Of a stretch of DNA of 64,000 nt, positions 24,300 through 37,293 are shown one piece after another. Source of the stretch: Rhynchosporium graminicola (lineage: Eukaryota; Ascomycota; Leotiomycetes; Helotiales; Ploettnerulaceae). Position numbers and translations under genes: made by a program. The number at the start of each line of letters is the position of its first letter. Within the stretch, counting starts at the first letter, position 1. The stretch spans positions 2,393,051 through 2,457,050 of the forward strand of contig FJUW01000007.1 of NCBI GenBank assembly GCA_900074885.1, written 5' to 3'. A model generated the notes under the pieces. That model ran no database searches and was not told the DNA's origin. It worked only from the letters and a program-made list of their open reading frames with translations.

Positions 24300-25340
24300 T
24301 TTAATAACGTTTAATCACGTATAATACTACTACTATTAATTAAAGAAGATAACGCTACTCTTACGCCTGATAATTATCGTCGAGAATAATCTACTAGAGG
24401 AATATTATTAATATTATACGCTACGCGTATAGAGAAGATACTGAACCTTCCAAATAAGCTCTCTAATAGAATCGATTACTCTCTAAAACTCTAGGAAGTG
24501 CAGATACGTAATGCCCTCCGGCGCTACTCTAGCTACTTTATTAACGAAGATCACTATAAAGATTAGTTACTTAACTAAACAGAAGGAATAGCCAGAACTT
24601 ACCTGGAACTCTTATTCTTAGAACTAGAATATAATAAAGAAAGTAGTATAATCGATTCACTTGATATAATTACTTAACTCGTCTCCTTCTTATCTAATCT
24701 ATACGACTAATAAACTATAAGAGCTAGCTACTCCGCGCTAAAGATAGATTATAAGTAGACCTTCTGGATATTCTAATAAAAGTTTAATACGCTAGCTCGT
24801 AAAGCTAGAGTAAATAATTAATCGACTCTGAAAATAGACTTAAAGGAGAAGCTACCTGTATAGCTACGGAAATAGCTCTTCTAATAGTACTGAACGTTAA
24901 GGATACTAGAAGAATATATTAAGGCTATATAAGCTGAAAACTAAGGTTAATTTATTGAAAAGACCTACTATTCCGAGTCTTCAGCTAAAGCTAGCGCGAC
25001 TCAGGAACGCCCTATAAATACCTCCTCCTAGCGCTATAGTACTAATTCCTCTTCTTATCTGTAAATTAGTCTTCTTACGCCCGAGAACACTAGTGCGACT
25101 AGTAAATAAGTATTATACTCTATACGAAATGATACGCCTTATATATAATCGCCGGTAATTACTCCTTATTACTTTACGCTTACTTTATACTTACGCTTAT
25201 CGTCAGCTCGACCTAATATTCCGTATCGAATTAACGTAATTAACGCTAATAACGACGTTAATAGCGAGCTAGAAGATAATAATGACGAAGAAACGTACGA
25301 TAACGCCTAGAAGTATATTAAACTGCTAGTAAAAGACTAC
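24300..25340 (+). pseudogene. Gag-like region of Gypsy 1 (RIP-degraded)
   Basis: Lies between the 5' LTR and the protease/RT block. No long open frame survives. Short readable pieces and an acidic Asp/Glu-rich end near 25,250-25,300 are compatible with a gag polyprotein; the assignment rests mainly on position. Confidence 0.45.
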
Positions 25341-25429
25341 GCCTAGGGAAAGACTTCTTCTTAGGTAGTATATAAGATATGCGATATCTTAACCTTACGA
25401 AGCTTCTTAGTAGTTAATCGTTTACTATA

Positions 25430-28400
25430 TATGCTACTCTTACTAAGAATAGACTCTTATATAAGCTACTTGCACTTCTCGATTCTGGAGCTAATAGATA
25501 CTATTTTATTAATCGTTCTTTTCTTAAATCTCTTTCCTTCTTCTTAAAACTTTTAATTTACCTTCTGCTAAACGTAATTCCTATTAAAAGCTTTAATAGC
25601 GTTAATAGTAGTACTATTAGTTATTATACGATACTCAATTTGATAGTAGATCGTCGCGTTCAGGTATTTACTCCCTTTCTTATTACTACTCTCGGAAACT
25701 ACGGTATTATACTCGGAAGGACTTAGCTTTCGGAATATTAAGTACTTTTAGATACCTCTAAACGATAGATTATTTAGCTACTATATACTCCTCTTAGTAA
25801 TGTTTATAGCTCTCCGATTAAGATTAAGGACTTATATAAATACTGTACTTACTAGCGCTACTAATATAACGCTGACGAACGAAATAAACGCCTTGATCAG
25901 TTCTAGGAAGCGTACGAGGAATAGCGAAGCGTAGCTAACTCTCTTGTTAATATTCGAGCTATTATTAACTCTATTTCTATTATTAAATAATTATTACTAG
26001 CTCGGAAGCGTACTTTTAGGGAGACTTATAGCTATAAAAACATCTAAAACTCTCCCCTAGAGAGTATTCTATAGGTAACTAACTCTTTATTATTACTGCC
26101 GATTAGTTAGGACCGTTTCTCCGGCGTTTATACTACTTATTATAGATACGACGAGCCTAAGTGTTTATTATCTAAAGAATAAGAATAGAGTAGTAAAGAG
26201 AAGTCTTTATACTCTAGAGAGACTACTAATATACGGCCGAAGTGCGTACGATTTAGTGATATTATCGCTTATATCCCGCGTGAATCTCTACTTTAACTCT
26301 AATTAGAAGTCTCTATATTAAAGACTTACGTATAAGACTACGCCTATATAATTCATACTATAGACTAATAGTTACTCGGAATACTGTCTCGCGACTTAAT
26401 AGAAGCTACTTAAAGTATAAAAATAGCTATTATAATATTTCGGAAGTGATAAAGATCACCTCGTATACTTAGACCTCTTCTAGAGCCTCTTGCGCTAGAG
26501 ATTTACACGATTAGTAGCTTAGCTTTCTATCTCTTATATAAACGCTAGAAGTCTTCTAATAATAAGATCTTCTCTATTACTTTTCACGAGATAGATAAGC
26601 TTCTTAATAATCGAATCGCAGTTTAGTAACGCGATACTATTATCGTATTTTTAACTATTGATTTTATAAAACGTCGCAAAACTACTTAGTAATTTGCTAT
26701 TAGCTTAAGCGAATTAGATTCAGAACTATAGATCCCTCACGAGTATAGTTAGTAGGTATATGTCTTTTCTAAGGAAGCTAGCGATATTCTCCCTCCTTAT
26801 CGCTTATGCGATTACCGAATTAAGCTTGAGGAAGGGGCTGAGAAGAATTTTAAATACTCTCCCTTATATAAGATATTAGCTGAAGAACTTGAAGTCGTTA
26901 AGGCGTATATTACTAATAACTTAGCTAAAGGTTTTATTAAACTTTCTTAAGTACTATATACTATACTTGTTCTTTTCGTTAAGAAAGCTAATAGAAGTCT
27001 AAGATTCTATATCGACTTTCGCGTACTTAATAACCTTACGAGGAAGGATTAATATCTACTGCTATTAATCGATAAAACGCTAGCTAGAATCTCTACTGTT
27101 AAGATATTTACTAAACTAGATATTCGCTAGGTATTCTACCGAATTCGAATAGATCTAGCCTCTGAAGAGTATACGACCTTCCGGACCCGTTACGGTATAT
27201 ATAAGTGTAAGGTACTCCCCTTCGGTCTGACTAATAGCCCTGCGATATACTAGCGATATATGAATAACGTCTTATTCGACTACTTAGACGACTTCTATAT
27301 AGTATATCTAGACGATATTCTAATCTACTCTGACGACCTACTATAGTATTAATTATATATACATAAGGTACTATAACGATTATAAGACGCTAGATTATAA
27401 GCTAACCTTAAGAAGTATGAATTCAATATCACTTATACTAAATACCTTAGATTTATTATCTCTACTTCTGGGATCGAGGTAGACCCTAAGAAGGTTAATA
27501 TTATATAATCTTAGAATTACCTAACTATAGTTAAGGGCGTATAATCGTTCTTAGGCTTTTATAACTTCTACTGATGATTTATTAAGGACTACGGAATTAT
27601 CGTAAAACCTCTTATATAACTCACTAAAAATAATATATTATTTCGGTTCACTAGGGAGTATAAAGATGCTTTTGATCACCTAAAGCACGCTCTCACTTCG
27701 GTACTACTCCTCTACTACTATTAGTAATATCTACCTTATATGATCGAAATAGACGCTAGTAATAGAGTAATAGCAGGTATACTATCGTAATAGCATGATA
27801 AAAACTAGTTCCCAGTAGCTTACTTCTCTAAGACTATACTACCTGCCGAGCTTAATTACGCTATTCACGATAAGGAAATACTTATAATTATACGATCTTT
27901 TAGTAACTAGAGATCTAAGCTCGCAGGCGTACTATATTAGATCCGCGTTATCACTAATTATAAAGCCCTTAAGTACTTTATAACCTCTAAATAGCTAAAC
28001 GCACGATAAGCTCGATAGGCTAAGCTACTCGCAGATTATAACTTCATAATTACTTATCGACCTAGGAAGTATAACCTACTCGCTGACGCTCTCTCTTATA
28101 GAACAGATAAATTAAATAACTAGAATAACGCTAAAAGAACTTAGTGTTTATAGTAGCTACTACGCGAAAACTAAATCGATCTAGTACTACTTATAAGTAA
28201 CCTCCGGAATAGCTCCGACTCTATAGATAACTTTAAGCTTATTAACGCCTTAGAAGTCGCTGACCTATCGCTAGTCTTTTCTATAGTATAGTAAGTACTT
28301 AACGCTAATCGCACTACGCCGTTACTCTAAGTACTACGGAAATAAGCTCTCTCCGCTACTCCTAGAAAACTAACTATAGAAAAAGATCTTCTACTCTATA

Positions 28401-29518
28401 AAGGAAGACTAATCGTACCTAACGTCTTACACTTTCGCATACTACTTATACGCGAAGTATACGACTAATTAGAGACTACTTATCTAAGTGTAAAGAAGAC
28501 CTTATAACTACTAGTATTATAATACTAGTAGTACGGAATCGCTTTAATTATTAACTAGTACTACTGTAACTATTATACTTACTGACGAATTCAAGTGCTG
28601 CGCGATAAGAAACCGGGCCTCCTCTAACCTCTACTTATATTATCACGTCTATAGGAGTATATTATAGTCGACTACTATAGCTTTAACCGCGATAAATATA
28701 GCTACGATAATGTTCTTATATTTATCGACTATTTTAGTAAATAAGTAATTAGTATTCTATACTAAAAGTCCTCTGATGCGCGCGACCTTATAAAGCTTTA
28801 CTTATACTACGTATACCGCTATTTCGGAGCTCTATTAATAATTACCTCTAATAGAGGGCTTTAATTCGTTTCCCGTTTTTAGACTATAGTTATTATGATT
28901 CTTAGTACCAAAAGATAGCTTTCTATAGTAGACTACCTATAAATAGATAGCTAAATAGAGATCTATAACTAATATCTCTAATATAGATTACGACCTTTTA
29001 TCTTTTACTATTAAGACGACTAGTCGGAATTCTTACTTATTATAGACTACGCCTAGATAACTCTCCCTTACGAATCCCTTAGAGGTCTCTTACTCTTTGA
29101 AGTTATTAATAGATATATACCCAGAGTTAATTAGAATTAGAAAGACTTACATAACTATAATAAACATACTAATAAGTTAAATACTTAGTAAGCTCTAGAT
29201 TACGCTAATTGCTTGCGCGACGCTTAGACTACTACTTAATTAAGCCTCTAACGTGTATAAGCTAAGATAGCTTAATCCTATAATTACTTACGCTGTGAAG
29301 TTGACTTTACTATAGACGACCTTATTTAGCTAGATATGCGCTACTTTACGAGTACTCGACCTAATAAAAAACTCGACTTCCTAACTAATAGACCTTTCCG
29401 TGTAATTAAAAAGGTCGGAAGCTCTTATTATCTAGAGCTCCCTGCTAGTATAAAAGTATATAACGTATTCCCTGCTGCTAAGCTACGGAAGTATCTAAAC
29501 GACCCCTTACTAGGATAA
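25430..29518 (+). pseudogene. Pol region of Gypsy 1: protease, RT, RNase H, integrase (RIP-degraded)
   Basis: On the + strand, LLDSGAN near 25,480 is the retroviral-type aspartic protease site. RT runs about 26,780-27,400, with EEYTTFRTRYG, VLPFGLTNSP and the catalytic YLDDILIYS near 27,310. RNase H near 27,745 reads MIEIDASNRVIAGILSQ, followed by VAYFSKTILPAELNYAIHDK. Integrase covers about 28,430-29,500, with FIDYFSK and the surviving open C-terminal piece 29336-29518 (RPFRVIKKVGSSYYLELP). Most breaks are TAG at former CAG/TGG. The frame otherwise holds, so damage is by substitution rather than indels. Confidence 0.85.
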
Positions 29519-29662
29519 ACCTTACTGCTGCTACTACTTATTAATATTACTAGTAACAATGAATAGGAGATCGAAGATATACTTGCGTGCTATAAGTAGC
29601 GCAATAGCCTCTCATACCGAGTTTCCTAGTTAAATCAAGACGTCGATCTCATATAGTATAAC

Positions 29663-29929
29663 TATAACGACATAAGACTTAAGGCGATATATAAGTAAGA
29701 ATAAACAAGTAGGGAGGCTAAGAGCGATCTTATATAGTCTATTACGAAGGAAATAAAAAGATAAGGAAGGAAGAAGAAGAGAGATAGAGTATAAAGCACC
29801 TTATATATATGCGCCGGTACTAGTCCGATACTATACCGGGTCGGATACTAGTTCTGCCGGGATCCTATGAACTTAGGCCCTATTATCTATCCTTCTTCTC
29901 ATATAATATTCAGATAAGCTATTGTCATA
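29663..29929 (-). repeat. LTR of Gypsy 2 (3' LTR relative to its coding strand)
   Basis: Begins TATAACGACATAAGAC and ends TTGTCATA on the + strand. Pairs with 36592-36858. More heavily mutated than its partner, with almost all differences being RIP-type transitions. Confidence 0.9.
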
Positions 29930-30139
29930 TTACCCCCCCCCTAAGAAGAGCTTAACCTTAAGCTCGGAAGGTTATAGTTTATACTGGAATTAGTTTTTGT
30001 TATAACTGTTTTCGTCGATATTCGCGTAATAGGCGCTAGCCGCTCTTTAGTAGTAGTAAATTCTTTATTAGGTTCTGACTAGTTACGTCGCTGTAACAGT
30101 ACTGTATTAGTCGTAGCTTCTAAATCAGGCAGTGAGCGG

Positions 30140-30850
30140 TGTTTGCTTTGTCCGGTTTGCTTCCTAGCGGCGAAGCTGAGGACGCGGAGCTGAATCGGGG
30201 TAGTATCGTAGCTACTTATAAGGCTATTAATCGGATCTATTGTCTCGCGAAATCTGCTACTCTTACTACTATATTAGAGATTACTACTATATAATTAGCG
30301 GAGACTTAGGCTTTGAGGCGTTCTATAGAGAAGGTATTTAAGGAGTTAGAGTTTATTAAGGTAATAAGTTACGATCTTAAACCTTTAGATACTAGTATAA
30401 TATTAACGTGATATAGGATCTAGATCTTTTAATAGTAGATTCGGCGAAGTCTAGGTTAATAGTATAAACGATATTAAAGTAGATAAAGGAGTTAAATAGT
30501 ATTATACGGGAATTTATAAAGAAAGCTATATTTAAGGCTACGATATCTAATACTAGGGGAAAGAGGAATTTGCCTTCTAGTTTAGAGATAGCGTCAGATC
30601 TAGATACTCCTGGACTTTCTCTAAAGAAGAAAGCTTATAGGATTAGCTATTATACTTAGTCTACTACTAGGGCTACGTTAGTAGATTTAAGTAAGGAGTT
30701 AGACGTAGTAGTTCTAGTTCTAGATATTCTAGATTTACTAGAAGCTCTGGAGAACTTAGGGGAGAAAACCGGTAAAGTGGGGGTAGTTAAAGAAGTAGAG
30801 TTCTAGACGCGGCGTTATTACAGAGTATAATCAGGGGATTATCTTTAGTA
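30140..30850 (+). other. Unassigned coding-like region antisense to Gypsy 2
   Basis: Between the integrase and the 3' LTR of Gypsy 2 the readable protein is on the opposite (+) strand. Frame one, about 30,181-30,414, reads SIVATYKAINRIYCLAKSAT and SIEKVFKELEFIKVISYDLK. Frame two, about 30,420-30,850, reads EFIKKAIFKATISNTRGKRN, EIASDLDTPGLSLKKKAYRI and LSKELDVVVLVLDILDLLEA. Stops in it are TAG/TAA at CAG/CAA-like positions. No family recognised. The first part, near 30,130-30,220, keeps CpA/TpG unlike its surroundings. It could be an antisense accessory ORF, a captured host fragment, or chance. Confidence 0.45.
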
Positions 30851-31199
30851 ATAAATTCTGATACTAGTAACTATAACGGCTTATTATCCTCTAAGTAATT
30901 ATAGTTATTTATTCTGTCTTCCTAGGCCTTAATCTATTATTCTAGTTTACGCGGAGGTCTAGGTTTACTTAGGTTAGTAGCGTAGAAGTCTCTGAGCTTA
31001 TACGGAGTACTTATTAGGTCAGAAGCGTTATATTAAGTTAGGTCTAGGTTATAGCTTAGCTAGTTAACTTAATACTTTAGATTACTTCTTAGGAGCTATA
31101 TAGCGAGTATATCTTGTAACTCTTACTCTTCTTAAGTAGCGATAACCTCCGGGAGTGGGTTTAGTAATTCCTAGCTTAGTAATAGGTTATTCAGGTCCT

Positions 31200-34100
31200 T
31201 GAAGAGTAATTCGGGGGCGAATATATTATATATAGAAGATCCCGGGGGTAAATCTAGTTTATAGGAGTATCTGATCTTAGCTAGGATCTAGTATAGTCTT
31301 ACTTAGAGACTAGATAGCTTCTTACTTAGCTAGTAACTCTTAAGGTTCCTTATAGAGAGAAATATCTTATCTCTAACTTCCTAGTCGATATTATACTATT
31401 TCGGGTCGGTTGCGGCGCTTATCTTATACTAGGCAGCTAGTATATTAGCTTTTATAACCTCGATAGCGGATTTAGTACGTTTAGCTAGGGATTTAGTATT
31501 AGTATAGTTAAGCTTCTCTTGCGGTATCGATACGGTAAGTTGCTTCTAGTCCTAGTTATTCTGTGGTAATATACTATATTTAAGGGTATATAGCGCTATG
31601 CTGATAGAGTCGTGAGGCAGGGTTACTTAAGCGCGGTTTATTATTAGTAGTAGTTCGCTTTAGTTACTCTGATAGTAATTGATAAAAGGTCTAAGGCGTT
31701 AGTTAATATACTGATTTATAATCTCTATTTATCTGTTAGTTTACTAGTAGAAGAAGGTAAAGAGCTTGACTTTAACTCTAATTATACGGTAAAACTCTTA
31801 CTAGAAGGATAAGACTAACTGAGCTTCTTAGTCGGATATAATTAACTTAGGAGTATATCTGAAACGATATATCTATTAGATAAATAACGTTACTATCCCG
31901 CGGGTATTAATATTATAGTAGTATAGTATCGATACGGAGTCCTTCCTTAGGCGGTTAATAAATACTAATATCTTATTAAATCCTTAGTTATTAGGCGAGA
32001 AGTCCTTAAAATCTATAGCTAAGTATTGCATAAGGTAGCTAAGTACCGGTAATAGGTGGAGGAATCCTTACTATTTCGTTTACTTCGGATAAGAGTACTA
32101 ATAAGGGTAGTAATTATAAGTATACTATTTTATATCCGATATAAGTCCTTTCTAGTAATAATAAGTAGAAATCATTTCAGCGGTCTTACGAGTATTCGGA
32201 TAGGCGGAGGAGACTTAATCGTAGATTTCGCTAATTAAATAGGTATATAGCGGGGTATAGCGTTATACGTATAGATAACTATTATAAAGTAGTAAACTAT
32301 TATTAATAGTATAGCTATCTCCTAATATATTCTATTTATTAGAGAACGATTCTTAGTTAAATTAATATAGCTTCTTGATTAAATTAAAGGAATTACATAC
32401 AGGTTCCGGTAGCGTATTAGTCCCTAGTGATATTAGGTATATATAACTAATTTAATCGATATAATACTTAGCTAATTCCGCGTTAATCCTAAGGTCTAAG
32501 TAGTCTAAAGGTAATAAAACCCGAGATCTACTATCTTATTTCTATTATTCCTATATCTTTAGATCTTATTCTCTACAGCTAAGGATATTAGCTTTAGCGT
32601 TATCTTTACTAAGTATATATATAATTTGAAAGTTGAATTCGGAAAGGAATTCTATCTATCTAGCTTACTTACTAGTTAGGACCTTAGTAGTTATAAAGTA
32701 TTCTAAGGATCGATAGTCTGTATATACGCTAGTATAGCGTCGTAGAGATATAAGTTCTGGTCTCTATTTCCGGAAAGACTTAATAATAGCGTATAGCTTC
32801 TTATTATAGATCTTCTAGTTTAGTTTATATCTATTAAGAACGTAGGAATAAAATCTAATTAGATATTACTAGTTATCTTTATATAATTAGGAGATAACTC
32901 TAGTTATTATACTATTAGAAGTATTAGTTTCTAGTTTAGTTTATAATTAAGGGTCGAAATAGTATAGTTTCTATACTAATAGTAGCTATTAATATAAATC
33001 GTCGAAGGACTTCTTATAATTATTAGTGAAATTCTATAGTATTATAGGCCGAGTAAGCACTAAGAGAGGTTTAGCGATAAGGCTGAAATTCCGAATAAAT
33101 TAATAGTAGAACTTATAGAATCCTAAGAAGGATTTCACAGCTATTACCGTTTCGGGGTACTTCTAGTCTACTAATAGTATTACCTTCTCGGGATCTGGCT
33201 TGATTCCGTTAGTAGTAATAATATATCTGAGGTATTTAGTTCGGGTAACATGGAATTCGCTTTTCTTAATATCTATCTAAAGTCTAGTATTTATTAAGTA
33301 TTATAGTACTAATTTAATATATTCCTTATATTCCTAGAGCGTTTCTGAGTATATAAGGATATTATCTAGGTAAGCTATATAGAAATTATCTAGGTAGTCT
33401 AGTAGTATATTATTTATATATTATTAGTACATACTAGGTCTATTATAGAGCTTAAAAAGTAATACTTTATATTTATAGGATCTGAAGCGAGTTCGGAAAG
33501 TAGTATATTCCTCTGATTTAGGGTTTATACAGATACAGTTAAATACTGCTCGGATATCTAATTTAGTAAAGATTATTACTTTAGATATACGGGTTAAGAG
33601 CTTATTAATCCTGGGTATTAGGTATAAATCCTTTCGAGTGATCGTATTAAACTTACAATAGTTAATATAGAAGCGTAATCCTTTATCGGCTTTCTTAACG
33701 AATAGTATAAGTAATATAAAGGGACTTTAGCTAGATTTAATAAATCCTTTATTTAGGTTCTCTATGAGATACTCCTTAGTTACTTATAATTCGTTTATAG
33801 ATTACTAATATAAGGGCGAATATACGTTAGGTAATAGTTTTTCTAGAATAATTTTATAATCGTATAAGTAATATAATAGAAGAATATTAGAATCCTACTT
33901 AGAAAAGGCTTCCTTAAGGGTATAGTATTATTCTAATAGCTTTTCGGCTACGAGTCGTTCAGTATCGGGATCCTTAGGAGAGTCGCTATTTAGATAGTCT
34001 TATAAGAGGCGGTTTATCTTATAGATACTAGTAAAGAATAATTCGGAACTTTTATATTTTATATTAAAGTGAAAAGCTATAGTACTAATTTAGTAAATCG

Positions 34101-34700
34101 GAATTAGTTTCTAGATCCTTAGAGGTTAAGAGGAGCACTTATAGTAGGGTTTTAGCGTAAGTACTTTTCTCGATGAATTCGGAGCGGAAAAGGGTTCGGA
34201 TTCCTTAGCGATAAGCGGAAATAAGTTAAAGGGTAGGGATAATATATTAATATATTATATTACTATTATTTAGTATAATTAGCGTTAGTCTAGCTGGTTT
34301 ATAGCTAAGTCCTGCGCGTTAGCGTCGATTTAGTGAGATCGATTAATACTAAGTTTACGAGACAGTAGAGTTATAATTATCTCCTTATTATATTAGAAGG
34401 TAGCTAGATAGCGTTCTGATTATAGTAGCTTATAGTAGAGCGTATTTAGCTTAACTTAAAATCGTCGTATTTATTTAATACTAATAATTATATCTTATTA
34501 TCCTAAATCGAGGAGAATAAAAGGATAGTTATAAATACGCCTACTATTAATAGAAAGGTATAAATATATGAAATAGGTAATATGGGTTCTAATAGACTAT
34601 TAGAAACTATATATTAGAATAGAATAAGGTAGTAACTTGATTTTGATACTAAGGGCTCCTGATAGTCATCTGGTAAGAGTACGATTAATAAATAGATAAC
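31200..34700 (-). pseudogene. Pol region of Gypsy 2: protease?, RT, RNase H, integrase (RIP-degraded)
   Basis: Minus-strand reading gives RT motifs EEYTTFRTRF near 33,500 and YLDNILIYS near 33,360 (YLDDILIYS before RIP; the second catalytic Asp now reads Asn). RNase H at about 32,900 has KLETNTSNSIITRVIS, from an ETDASN-type site, then YRSLEYFITTKVLTSK near 32,680. Integrase should follow down to about 31,200. The protease position near 34.5 kb is inferred from gene order. Confidence 0.75.
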
Positions 34701-34999
34701 TATTCGCTTTAGTATTAATTAAGCTACTTATAGAGACTCTTAGCTTATTTATACTAATTATAGTCGGGTATATAAATTACTTATCTCTTATTAAGAAGTT
34801 AAGGTCTAGATTAGAGAGATTATACTTACATAGACTTAAGAAGGAGTTTTTACTTAGGTCTTATTATTTCCCTTTAGTATTAGTCTAGATTCGGAGGGTA
34901 TATCTTCTATTACTTCCTTAGTTACTTAATCCTCTTCTGGAAATTCGTTAATTAATTAAACCTTAAGCAGGTTAGGGTAGTCTGGCTTAATATAACTGA

Positions 35000-36400
35000 G
35001 CTATCTATAACTATAATACTTAAGGGATTCTCCGGTCGAGGTAGAAAGGCGTTTTAGCGCGGAGGGAGTATTAGCTTATACCGGGGTAGAAGTACGTACG
35101 TATAGTGCGGAAGTAGTTTATCGAGGAGCTAAGCTTAAGGACTAGTAAGAGGTAGAACTAGTAGTAGTTATAGTAATAATAGTAGGCTTACGGTATTATA
35201 CTTAGGTAATAGCTTTCTCAGGATAGGTGCGTTCTGAGTTATAGCGATACTTAGTATTAAAAGAAAGTAAGAATCTAACTATAGAAGTATAATCCTTATT
35301 CTATATTAGTTTAATAATAAGAGTTAAAGCGCGTAAGGATAGTATAATCTTATCCTATATATAGAAGAATTACTCTTTCTTTTTAATCTTACCTTAGATA
35401 ATAGCGCTTTGAAATCGATTACGAAACTCGGCGAAAGTCTCGCGTATATAGTTAGGTTATTATATTTCTAAGTAGTAGAAAGCGTTATAATAATTATCTT
35501 CCTTTAAACTGGTAAGAAAGTTCTCCTTTAATAAGGAGATTATTTTATCGCTAGTTTTAAACTTATTAGTAAAGTACTAAAGCGTAAGATACTCTTTAGC
35601 TAATCTAGTAACTAGCTCTTATACGAGAACGCGCCGGGAGAAGTCCGTAGGGTAGTAGTCAGTATTTATAGCTAGCTAGTCTCGTATTAATACTTTCTAT
35701 TAGAGGAAGATAGAGTCCGATTTATTATTTAAGGGCAGGATCTTCTTAGTAAGATAAGACTTCTTAGGGCGTGACTCTACTGATTCGGCGCCGAGAGAGA
35801 GAGATAGTTTATTAGGAATAGTATCTTCTCTCTTAGTGCTACGTATCGGAATAGAGTTTATTAAGTTATTAAATTCCGCTATACGCGGAGATTATAATAT
35901 TAGTTCTGATAGGAGAGTCGAAGATAAGCGAGGGACTCTTATAAGGAACTTATCTTATGCGGAGATTAGTCTATCTATAGTATCTTCTAGAGAGTTATTC
36001 TTTTCCTCTTAGTTTATTAATTATTATAAGAGGGAACGGATCAGGTTCGAGTTACTTATAGTAATAAGAGTACTTAGCGATTATACTCTTAGTAAATTTC
36101 GCTTTTATTTTCCTTTCTCTCTTAGTTAGTACTTCCTTAATAAGGTATTAACGTTCTCTAGGGCAAGAGATATTTAAGGTAAGGAAAGGTATAATAGATT
36201 AGGTTTAGAAGTAGAGCGGAGGGGATTACGTTAAGTTCCTCTAGAACTAGAGAGGTCTCTAGTTTATTAGTTAAGAGCTATAATAGTAGTTTAAAAAGGG
36301 GTATATTAGGACTATTTCAGCAGCGATATATAGAAGTTAAAGTTCCGAGGTATTTATTATACTTTCTTTAAAATCTATTTATAATTCCTTTATACTAAGG
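35000..36400 (-). pseudogene. Presumed gag region of Gypsy 2
   Basis: Assigned by position, between the promoter-side LTR (36592-36858) and the pol block on the minus strand. Heavily RIPped; no motif I can name. Confidence 0.35.
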
Positions 36401-36591
36401 GGGTTATTAAAGGAGCGTTAGCGAAGACTTCTTCTATTATATTATTTGCGATAAGCTAAATTAAACCCTAATTTATAGTTATCTAAGAGATCTTTAGTAT
36501 CTCGGCTATATACGAGTAGTTATCGAATAACTAACTTAGTAATAAGATATTATAATAAGCTATCTCCGGCTATCTTGATCTTTTTATTTAA

Positions 36592-36858
36592 TATAACGAT
36601 ATAAGACTTAAGGCAGTATATAAATAAGAATAAATAAGTAGGGAGGCTAAGAGCGATCTTATATAGTTTACTACGAAGGAAATAAAAAGATAAGGAAGGA
36701 AGAAGAAGAGAGATAGAATATAAAGCACCTTATATATATACGCTAGTACTAGTCCGATATTATACCGGGTCGGATACTAGTTCTGCCGGGATCCTATGAA
36801 CTTGGGCCCTGTTATCTATCCTTCTTCTCATGTGATATTCAGGTGAGCTGTCGTCACA
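36592..36858 (-). repeat. LTR of Gypsy 2 (5' LTR relative to its coding strand)
   Basis: Begins TATAACGATATAAGAC and ends GTCGTCACA. Its right end keeps several CA and TG dinucleotides that are TA in the partner at 29663-29929. Confidence 0.9.
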
Positions 36859-37044
36859 ATAACGCTATAGACGTTAAATACGCTCCCGCTAAGCTGTAAT
36901 AATTCCATCTTAATAACCTAACGTAAGCTAGACCTCCTGCTAGACTACCTAATTAGCTAAAAGCTTTCTAAAATAGAATTAATAATTAAAAATACATTAA
37001 TAATAAAAAGGAGATAGACTAACGCTCGAGGGCGAGCTTTTTTC

Positions 37045-37058
37045 GGAGGGGGGAGTAG
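37045..37058 (+). other. Polypurine tract of Gypsy 1
   Basis: GGAGGGGGGAGTAG immediately precedes the 3' LTR, the expected plus-strand primer site. It stands out as a G run in an AT-rich block. Confidence 0.7.
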
Positions 37059-37293
37059 TATAACGACTAGTCAGGTTTAGAGGTTTCTCCCTATTAGTGG
37101 AAACACTTACTGCTAAGCGAGATTACACGAGTAGAGTTTAGGGGCCCCTTTTCATATATATACTTCTATTCTCTCTCTACTTCTTTACTCCTTAGTTATA
37201 GATTCTCAAGTGATTCTTACTACTTCATATTCATAGCAATATGAGGTCTTATTACTCAGGTAGTTTTGAGACCTTTCTAGAGCAAGCGTTACA
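37059..37293 (+). repeat. 3' LTR of Gypsy 1
   Basis: 235 bp, starting TATAACGACTAG and ending AGCGTTACA. The TCTAC target copy follows at 37294-37298. Confidence 0.92.

Larger units (their letters stand above)
29663..36858 (-). mobile_element. Gypsy LTR retrotransposon 2, nested in Gypsy 1, RIP-inactivated
   Basis: 267-bp direct LTRs at 29663-29929 and 36592-36858, and target duplication ATAAC (29658-29662 and 36859-36863), enclose 7,196 bp. The coding strand is minus: a G-rich purine tract sits on the minus strand beside 29,930 (seen on + as TTACCCCCCCCCC), and RT and RNase H read only on minus. It landed just downstream of the Gypsy 1 integrase C-terminus. LTR differences are largely C/T and G/A: for example the left copy has GCTATTGTCATA where the right has GCTGTCGTCACA. 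Confidence 0.92.
23529..37293 (+). mobile_element. Gypsy (Ty3-like) LTR retrotransposon 1, RIP-inactivated
   Basis: Two 235-bp direct LTRs (23529-23763 and 37059-37293), target duplication TCTAC on both sides (23524-23528 and 37294-37298), and a purine tract GGAGGGGGGAG just before the 3' LTR define a complete insertion on the + strand. Order on + is gag, protease, RT, RNase H, integrase, as in Gypsy/chromovirus elements. It is interrupted at 29,663 by Gypsy 2; without that insert it is about 6.56 kb. Dozens of TAG/TAA stops fall at positions where CAG, CAA or TGG is expected. Confidence 0.92.

Noticed and set aside
29336..29518. Separate 60-aa gene
   Set aside because: It is the surviving open end of the Gypsy 1 integrase, not an independent gene.
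32056..32238. 60-aa frame on + inside Gypsy 2
   Set aside because: Antisense chance frame across the integrase region; low-complexity Ile/Arg/Leu content from RIPped DNA.
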